NCBI RefSeq assembly: GCF_900114775.1
Contig: NZ_FOUE01000002.1
Coordinates: forward strand, 62,001-126,000
From: Marinobacter zhejiangensis
GTDB taxonomy: Bacteria; Pseudomonadota; Gammaproteobacteria; Pseudomonadales; Oleiphilaceae
Reading direction: 5' to 3'
Length of the DNA stretch: 64,000 nt
Part shown: positions 58,740-64,000 of the stretch, piece after piece
Position numbering within the stretch: the first letter of the stretch is position 1
Layout of the letters: every line of letters starts with the position of its first letter
Made by a program: the position numbers and the translations under genes
Notes under the pieces: generated by a model
Told to the model about the DNA's origin: nothing
Seen by the model: the letters and a program-made list of their open reading frames with translations, nothing else
Database searches by the model: none

Positions 58740-59537
58740 ATGGACTTGTGGCACATCATTGTCTTGTCGATCATTCAGGGGCTGACCGAGTTCCTGCCGA
58801 TCAGTAGCTCTGCTCACCTGATTCTTCCTTCCCAATTGCTGGGCTGGCCCGACCAGGGGTTGGCGTTCGATGTGGCGGTTCATGTCGGAACCCTTGCCGC
58901 GGTGGTCTGGTATTTCCGGAAGGAAGTCTGGCAGCTGGGGTCGGCCTGGGTAGGGGATACAGCTCACTGCCGCCTCGGCCCTGACAGCCAGCTGGCCTGG
59001 GCGATTATCGCAGCCACCATACCTGCGGGTGTTGCAGGGTTGTTGCTCGATGACTTGATCGAGACCCACTTGCGTTCGGGATTGGTGATTGCGGCCTCCA
59101 CCATCGGTTTTGGTCTGGTGTTGTGGTGGTCCGACGCTGTGGGGCGGCAACAGCGAGGGTTACCCGGCCTGACGATGAAGGACGCACTAGTGATTGGTAT
59201 TGCCCAGGCGCTGGCGTTGATTCCGGGCACGTCCCGGTCCGGCATTACCATGACGGCGGCGCTATTTCTTGGCTTTGGCCGGGAAGCTGCGGCCCGCTTC
59301 TCGTTCCTGCTATCGATACCGCTTATTACCGCAGCGGGCATGCTGAAAACCCTGGACCTGATTGAGCAGGGTGAAGCGGCGGACTGGCGCTCGATCATTC
59401 TCGGGACGAGCCTTTCCTTTATCTGTGCATTGCTGTGTATTCATTTGTTCCTGAAGTTTCTGGAACGCATCGGCCTGATGCCCTACGTCATCTATCGCTT
59501 GCTCCTGGGGGGGCTGCTGGTGGTTATGTTGTGGTAA
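58740..59537 (+). CDS. uppP: Undecaprenyl-diphosphatase
   Basis: Inner-membrane phosphatase recycling undecaprenyl pyrophosphate for peptidoglycan and envelope glycan synthesis; overexpression confers bacitracin resistance. The 265-residue product has about eight hydrophobic helices with the catalytic EFLPISSSAHL and PGTSRSGITMT segments. Confidence 0.97.
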   Translation: MDLWHIIVLSIIQGLTEFLPISSSAHLILPSQLLGWPDQGLAFDVAVHVGTLAAVVWYFRKEVWQLGSAWVGDTAHCRLGPDSQLAWAIIAATIPAGVAGLLLDDLIETHLRSGLVIAASTIGFGLVLWWSDAVGRQQRGLPGLTMKDALVIGIAQALALIPGTSRSGITMTAALFLGFGREAAARFSFLLSIPLITAAGMLKTLDLIEQGEAADWRSIILGTSLSFICALLCIHLFLKFLERIGLMPYVIYRLLLGGLLVVMLW

Positions 59538-59613
59538 TTGGGTAGCGTTTGGCCCTGAAACCGGTAGTATTCCAAGGGTATTTGCTCCTTGTGCAGCGAT
59601 TGGGACGACGGTG

Positions 59614-59976
59614 ATGATTAACGGTATTGGCTCCAACAGTTTCCCTTTGCAGGGGCGCACTCAGGTTGCCCGGGAACGTTCTGACACCGACCGAAACCCG
59701 GCCACAAGCCCTGAAAAAGCACCGGCAGATGCCTGGGATAGCCTGACCGAACGCCGGGTTTCTGGCTCCCCATCTCCTTCAGACACCCTTATTGAAGAAC
59801 GGCTGGTGCAGCACCGGGTGGAGGCCCGACAAGCTGCGGCGGATGCTCGGCTGCAGCGCTTCGATGCCGATGAACTGCCGCTTGCCACGGTTCGTGCCCT
59901 ATCCACTTTCTCGGCGATCGCCGCCAGCTCTGCTGATCAGGACGCAGGGCTTGCAGGCATCGATATTCATATCTGA
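59614..59976 (+). CDS. Small hypothetical protein between uppP and rsmJ
   Basis: About 120 residues. The first 60 are polar and Ser/Pro/Arg-rich, probably disordered; about 60-95 form a charged helix ([19 protein letters not shown]); the end is Ala/Ser-rich. No signal peptide, membrane segment or known motif. A GTG one codon earlier is an alternative start. Its TGA overlaps the rsmJ ATG, so coupled translation supports it being real. I do not recognise the family. Confidence 0.6.
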   Translation: MINGIGSNSFPLQGRTQVARERSDTDRNPATSPEKAPADAWDSLTERRVSGSPSPSDTLIEERLVQHRVEARQAAADARLQRFDADELPLATVRALSTFSAIAASSADQDAGLAGIDIHI

Positions 59977-60803
59977 TGACATTATCCGGTTCCCCCACTA
60001 TGCCAGGCGCTGTGCCGTCGCTGGCAGTTGCCAGCAGCGCACTCGGTGACCGTGCAGGTGCAGCAGCCTTGGCCGAACGGCTGGCGTTGCCATTCCTTGG
60101 GGTGGTCAAGCCTCGTCAGGTAAGTGAGTTTGACCTGCTGCTGTTTGCGGACGATCACGGCTTGGCTTTGCAGGCCACGGGTAAAGGCGCTCCAGGCCCG
60201 GTTCGTGTCGACTTTGCGGGTGGAAAGGCAGGCTATCGCCGTGAGCACGGCGGCGGAACCGGGCAACTGGTGGCACGGGCGGTTGGACTACAGAAAACCC
60301 GGGCAAGACTGCATGTTCTGGATGCGACGGCGGGGCTGGGCCAGGATGCCTTTGTACTGGCGGGGTTGGGTTGCCAAATGACGCTGTTCGAGCGTTCGCC
60401 CATTATTCATGCGCTACTGGCCGATGGCTTGGCGCGGGGGCTGCTGAACCCGACCACTTCGGACATTGTTGCCCGGATGACCTTGCATGAAGGGAGCAGT
60501 ATCGACTGGTTGATGGCCGCTGGTGGGGAGGTAGCGGATGTTATTTACCTCGACCCGATGTTCCCGCACCGGGACAAGTCCGCTGCGGTCAAAAAGGAAA
60601 TGCAGTTATTCCGGCCTGTGGTGGGGGACGATGACGATGCCCCGGCCCTGCTGGCGGCTGCATTGGCCGCAGCGACTTACCGGGTGGTCGTCAAGCGCCC
60701 CCGTAAGGCCCCCAGCATCGAAGGCCCGGAACCGGCTACCCGCCTCGAAGGCAAGAGCAGCCGTTACGATATCTATTCGATCAAGGCCCTGCCTCAAGGG
60801 TAG
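59976..60803 (+). CDS. rsmJ: 16S rRNA (guanine-1516-N2)-methyltransferase RsmJ
   Basis: SAM-dependent methylation of G1516 of 16S rRNA. The 275-residue product has [14 protein letters not shown], the SAM motif [12 protein letters not shown], and the catalytic [11 protein letters not shown]. Length is slightly above the E. coli enzyme because of a short N-terminal extension. ATG overlaps the upstream stop. Confidence 0.95.
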   Translation: MTLSGSPTMPGAVPSLAVASSALGDRAGAAALAERLALPFLGVVKPRQVSEFDLLLFADDHGLALQATGKGAPGPVRVDFAGGKAGYRREHGGGTGQLVARAVGLQKTRARLHVLDATAGLGQDAFVLAGLGCQMTLFERSPIIHALLADGLARGLLNPTTSDIVARMTLHEGSSIDWLMAAGGEVADVIYLDPMFPHRDKSAAVKKEMQLFRPVVGDDDDAPALLAAALAAATYRVVVKRPRKAPSIEGPEPATRLEGKSSRYDIYSIKALPQG

Positions 60804-60820
60804 GGCCTATCACTGACCGC

Positions 60821-60836
60821 CGGCGCTCAGGCGCCG
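60821..60836. terminator. GC hairpin between convergent rsmJ and plsB
   Basis: CGGCGC-TCAG-GCGCCG is a perfect 6-bp stem whose loop contains most of the plsB stop codon. No T-run. Confidence 0.4.
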
Positions 60837-63292
60837 AGCATGGTCACCTGTTGCAGCGCCTGCCGTTTCTCGACATTCAGCACCAGCCTGGCATCCTCAG
60901 CCACTTCTTCCAAAGCCTCGGTATAGCAGAGCTGGCCGTGCTCGTCGGCGCTCAGTACACCGTTCTTCTGCAGGTTGGCGATGAAATTCCGGAACAGACT
61001 CTTGTCGAAGAACTCTGGCGCATTGAGGCCAAACAGGATCGACATGCGCTCCGCCATCATGGTGCTCTGTTCTTCCAGCTCTGCGGCGCTGATCTTTCCA
61101 GAGCCGTTTTTGCGAAGAATGGCCAGGGCAATGTGGTATCGCTCCAGGGTCTGAATGATAAACCGTGACAGGCTGCGTAGCCTCACGGTGGCATCGGTCC
61201 CTTCGGCTGGGCGGCAGATGCGGTCGCCGTCGGCTCGCAGCATGCCGTTCTCCACGAGAACATCAATCCAGCGGTCGATGATGGACTCTGCCTCATCGGC
61301 CGGGTACTGAAGGAACAGTTCCGACTGGATATAAGGATAGGCAACGCTACACAGGAAAATCGCCTTGTCCCGCTTCAGGGATTCGTTGTTCTCGAACAGA
61401 CTGGCCACCAGTGCCGGAATGGCGAAGAGGTGCTGGACGTTGTTACGGTAGTAGGTCATCAGGATGGCATTGCTGCCTTCCAGGCCGATGATGTCACCCA
61501 GCTTCTGGGGCTGGCGGGTAACCAGTCCCATGTTTTCACAATAAGCCAACCAGTCCTTGCCGCTGCCTTCAGGCATGGTCATGGTGTTGGAGTAGGGCAT
61601 GGCTTTAAGCAGCGAAGCGAACTGATCCATCATGCTGACCAGCTGACGCTCATCCATAGCCAGTCGTTCGGTGCTCAGCAGGACAGTGGCTGTCATGTTG
61701 ATCGGGTTCACCGCAACTGAACCATTGATGCGCGTTGCGACTTTTGATGCCAGGTCTTCAACCGCCGTGCCCAACCACGCTGGCCGGTATTCGCTGTCAT
61801 AGGCTTCCTGACGCCAGCTTGGATGGCATTCGTCGAGGATATTGGAAAGGTGGATGGCTTCGCCAAAGTTGACCGAAACGCGGCCAAAGGACTTGCTTAG
61901 CTTACGGACAGTCTTGGCCAGCCCAAACACACTTTCTTTCTGCTTCTTCTTACCGCGGAGTTCGCCAAGGTAGGAGCGTCCTTCCATAACCTTCTCGTAG
62001 CCGATGTACACCGGTACAAAGACGATCGGCTTGCGATGGTCTCGCAGGAAGCTCCGTACGGTCATGGCGAGCATGCCAGGGCGAGGCTGGAGGGTACGCC
62101 CGGTACGGCTGCGACCGCCTTCAACGAAGTATTCGACGGAGTAGCCACGAGTGAACATTACGTGCATGTACTCGTTGAACACCGTACTGTAGAGCGGGTT
62201 GTCGCGGAAGCTGCGGCGCATGAAGAAGGCCCCTCCACGGCGAAGGATCGGGCCGACCACCGGCATGTTCAGGTTGATGCCTGCGGCAATGTGGGGGGGG
62301 ACCAGTCCATTCCGGTAAAGCACGTAGGACAGCAGCAGATAATCAATGTGGGAGCGGTGACAGGGGACATACACCACGGCGTTGTCCTGGGCGACGTCCT
62401 TCACCACCTGGATGTTGTTGATGGCAATACCGTTATAGATCCGGTTCCACAGCCAGCCCAGAACCACCTCAAGGAAGCGGATGGTGACGATGGACATGCT
62501 GGCGGCGATCTCATCGGCGTACTTGCGGGCTTTGGCGCGTACTTTTTCCGGAGGCAGGTCATCTTTACGAGCGGCTTCCCGTATCGCCTCCTTGACCGCC
62601 TGGGTTCTGACTAGGCCTTGTACGAGGGTGCGGCGGTGAGAAAGATCCGGTCCAAGAACCGCCTGGCGTACCCGCCGGAAATGGGTTCTCAGGATACGCG
62701 CCAGCTTGCGAATGGCACGTTCTTCGTTAGTGCGATACTCCGCTACTACCTGTTGCAGTGACAGCGGCTTGTTGAACTGGACATAGGTGTTGCGGCCATG
62801 AACCAGGATGATGAGCAGCTTCTGAAGTCTGCCTGCCACCGACCAGGTGTCCGAGAGCAACAGCTTGACCAGCGATTTCTCTTTGTCCGGCGACCGCCCC
62901 CAGAATAGCGAGACCGGCACGATCTGCACATCCTGGTTCTCGTGTTCGATACCGTACTGTGTGATGTCCTGAACAAGAGGCGTCAGGCGAGGGGTGTGGC
63001 GGCGGCTGAACAGCCCGCCGACCCGGCGATAGAGGAAAAAGAACGATTGTCCGGGGCCGCCGTCGACAGGAAGCGGTGCCTCGGCCCCTGGCAAACCTGC
63101 CCGGCGTACTTCTTGCTCAAGAACCAGTCGGCTGGACAGGGAGCTGTATTGGAGTACGTAGCAAACCGGTTTGTCCGGGTCCAGGCCAAGCTCTTCCCGG
63201 GTGGCGCCACTGACATCGGTCCGGACCCAGAGGAACAGAATTTTCCGAAATAATGTCAGAAACAGGCCCCAAAAATTAGGGAAAAGTTGCAT
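60827..63292 (-). CDS. plsB: Glycerol-3-phosphate 1-O-acyltransferase
   Basis: Transfers an acyl chain from acyl-CoA or acyl-ACP to glycerol-3-phosphate, the first step of phospholipid synthesis. The 821-residue product has the acyltransferase block I motif CHRSHIDYLLL (HX4D), a block III segment FVEGGRSRTGR and block IV with VFVPVYIGYEKV. Hydrophobic segments are few, consistent with a peripheral inner-membrane enzyme. GGAGTG lies upstream of the ATG. The substrate is the one made by glpK at the other end of the window. Confidence 0.97.
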   Translation of the reverse strand: MQLFPNFWGLFLTLFRKILFLWVRTDVSGATREELGLDPDKPVCYVLQYSSLSSRLVLEQEVRRAGLPGAEAPLPVDGGPGQSFFFLYRRVGGLFSRRHTPRLTPLVQDITQYGIEHENQDVQIVPVSLFWGRSPDKEKSLVKLLLSDTWSVAGRLQKLLIILVHGRNTYVQFNKPLSLQQVVAEYRTNEERAIRKLARILRTHFRRVRQAVLGPDLSHRRTLVQGLVRTQAVKEAIREAARKDDLPPEKVRAKARKYADEIAASMSIVTIRFLEVVLGWLWNRIYNGIAINNIQVVKDVAQDNAVVYVPCHRSHIDYLLLSYVLYRNGLVPPHIAAGINLNMPVVGPILRRGGAFFMRRSFRDNPLYSTVFNEYMHVMFTRGYSVEYFVEGGRSRTGRTLQPRPGMLAMTVRSFLRDHRKPIVFVPVYIGYEKVMEGRSYLGELRGKKKQKESVFGLAKTVRKLSKSFGRVSVNFGEAIHLSNILDECHPSWRQEAYDSEYRPAWLGTAVEDLASKVATRINGSVAVNPINMTATVLLSTERLAMDERQLVSMMDQFASLLKAMPYSNTMTMPEGSGKDWLAYCENMGLVTRQPQKLGDIIGLEGSNAILMTYYRNNVQHLFAIPALVASLFENNESLKRDKAIFLCSVAYPYIQSELFLQYPADEAESIIDRWIDVLVENGMLRADGDRICRPAEGTDATVRLRSLSRFIIQTLERYHIALAILRKNGSGKISAAELEEQSTMMAERMSILFGLNAPEFFDKSLFRNFIANLQKNGVLSADEHGQLCYTEALEEVAEDARLVLNVEKRQALQQVTMLGA

Positions 63293-63425
63293 ATGTGGAC
63301 ACTCCGGTTCGTAAAAGTGTCGCTAAGTGTACTTGCTGTATGCGCGATCGCAAAGGGCGCCGACGGCTTATGGCCTGGGAGGGTGGTGTGGTACATTTTC
63401 AGTCCAGACAGATAAGGAGTGAGCG

Positions 63426-64000
63426 ATGCAACGATGGCTTCCTGGCTGGGCAGACACCTCCCCGCAACCGGGCGATGGTGTTTTGGCCATGTCCAATGGT
63501 GTTATTCAGAAACCGGCCGATGGCTGGTTGATGGAGTGGTCCGATGTGAACGCTTTGCTGGGCGCTGAGGAAGAGCCTGTTTTCGTAGGGCGGCTGGATG
63601 ATCGGGCGGTGTATGTTTGCGGCCTGGACGCGGACAGGGCTCCTGGTGAGCTGGAGGCATTAACCCTTCGTGATGCCTTGCTTTCTGGTGAACGGGTGCC
63701 GGCAGAGATGCTTGGGCTGGCCCATCAGGTGCAGCAATGGTGGTTTGACCATCGCTTTTGCGGGCGTTGCGGTGCTCACACATCTCTTCACCCTGTTGAG
63801 CGAGCCCGTCGGTGCGAGCCCTGCGGGGTTTCCTGGTATCCCCGGTTGTCACCCTGTGTGATCGTAATGATTCGTCGTCAGGACCGCCTGTTGCTGGCCA
63901 GGTCATCGCGGGTAAAGCGTAACTTCTTTAGTTTGATCGCGGGATTCGTGGAGGCAGGTGAGACCTTGGAGGAAGCGGTCAGACGGGAGGTCAAGGAAGA
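63426..64000 (+). CDS. nudC: NADH pyrophosphatase NudC, cut by window end
   Basis: Hydrolyses NADH and removes NAD caps from RNA. About 191 residues are present. They include the zinc-ribbon Cys pairs CGRC and CEPC, the SWYPRLSP segment, and the beginning of the Nudix box GFVEAGETLEEAVRREVKEE. AGGAG before the ATG fixes the start. The C-terminal part lies beyond the window. Divergent from plsB. Confidence 0.94.
   Translation, partial: MQRWLPGWADTSPQPGDGVLAMSNGVIQKPADGWLMEWSDVNALLGAEEEPVFVGRLDDRAVYVCGLDADRAPGELEALTLRDALLSGERVPAEMLGLAHQVQQWWFDHRFCGRCGAHTSLHPVERARRCEPCGVSWYPRLSPCVIVMIRRQDRLLLARSSRVKRNFFSLIAGFVEAGETLEEAVRREVKE

Overview
The window is ordinary gammaproteobacterial core chromosome, most like Marinobacter or a close relative in the Pseudomonas/Oceanospirillales neighbourhood. 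Gene orders support this: ffh-rpsP-rimM-trmD-rplS; xerD-dsbC-hom-thrC-recJ-prfB-lysS; nadB divergent from rpoE(algU)-mucA-mucB-mucC-mucD; lepA-lepB-DUF4845-rnc-era-recO-pdxJ; barA(gacS) divergent from cysM-rlmD-relA-mazG. The genus is inferred from gene order and protein similarity as I remember them; no search was run. Almost every base is coding. I saw no insertion sequence, prophage, integron, CRISPR array, tRNA or rRNA.

Layout. 1-3.1 kb: glycerol catabolism (glpD cut by the window start, glpR, glpK) with three GlpR-operator-like palindromes. 3.1-12 kb: an FbpC-type ATPase behind argF, grxD, a TonB-like protein, a DUF1631 protein, a Yip1-like membrane protein, a CorB/HlyC-type protein and ypjD. 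12-25.6 kb: SRP and translation genes, chromosome dimer resolution, disulfide isomerisation, threonine synthesis, RecJ, RF2 (prfB with its programmed +1 frameshift), LysRS and uracil-DNA glycosylase. 25.6-29.9 kb, minus strand: an HDOD protein, ygfZ, ygfX, sdhE and nadB. 30-34.4 kb: envelope-stress sigma factor with its regulators and protease. 34.5-37.2 kb: a CHASE-PAS-GGDEF-EAL protein between mucD and lepA. 37.4-43.5 kb: lepA to pdxJ. 43.5-52.1 kb: BarA/GacS kinase, cysM, rlmD, relA, mazG. 52.2-53 kb: two small convergent paralogous proteins with a ribbon-helix-helix-like pattern. 53-64 kb: ppc, a YbaK-like/HDOD fusion, adk, tsaB, uppP, a small unknown, rsmJ, plsB and the start of nudC.

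How the genes fit together. Glycerol-3-phosphate is made and oxidised by the glp genes at one end and acylated by PlsB at the other. RelA, GacS, AlgU/MucABCD and the c-di-GMP protein are global stress or lifestyle regulators. The rest is mainly translation, RNA modification, recombination/repair and amino-acid synthesis.

I found no convincing new multi-gene system. The items most worth a second look are the small paralogue pair at 52.3-53.0 kb, the YbaK-like/HDOD fusion at 55.8 kb, the promoter-hairpin-T-tract arrangement before adk, the perfect 14-bp hairpin containing the stop codon of the DUF1631 gene, and the direct repeats before argF.
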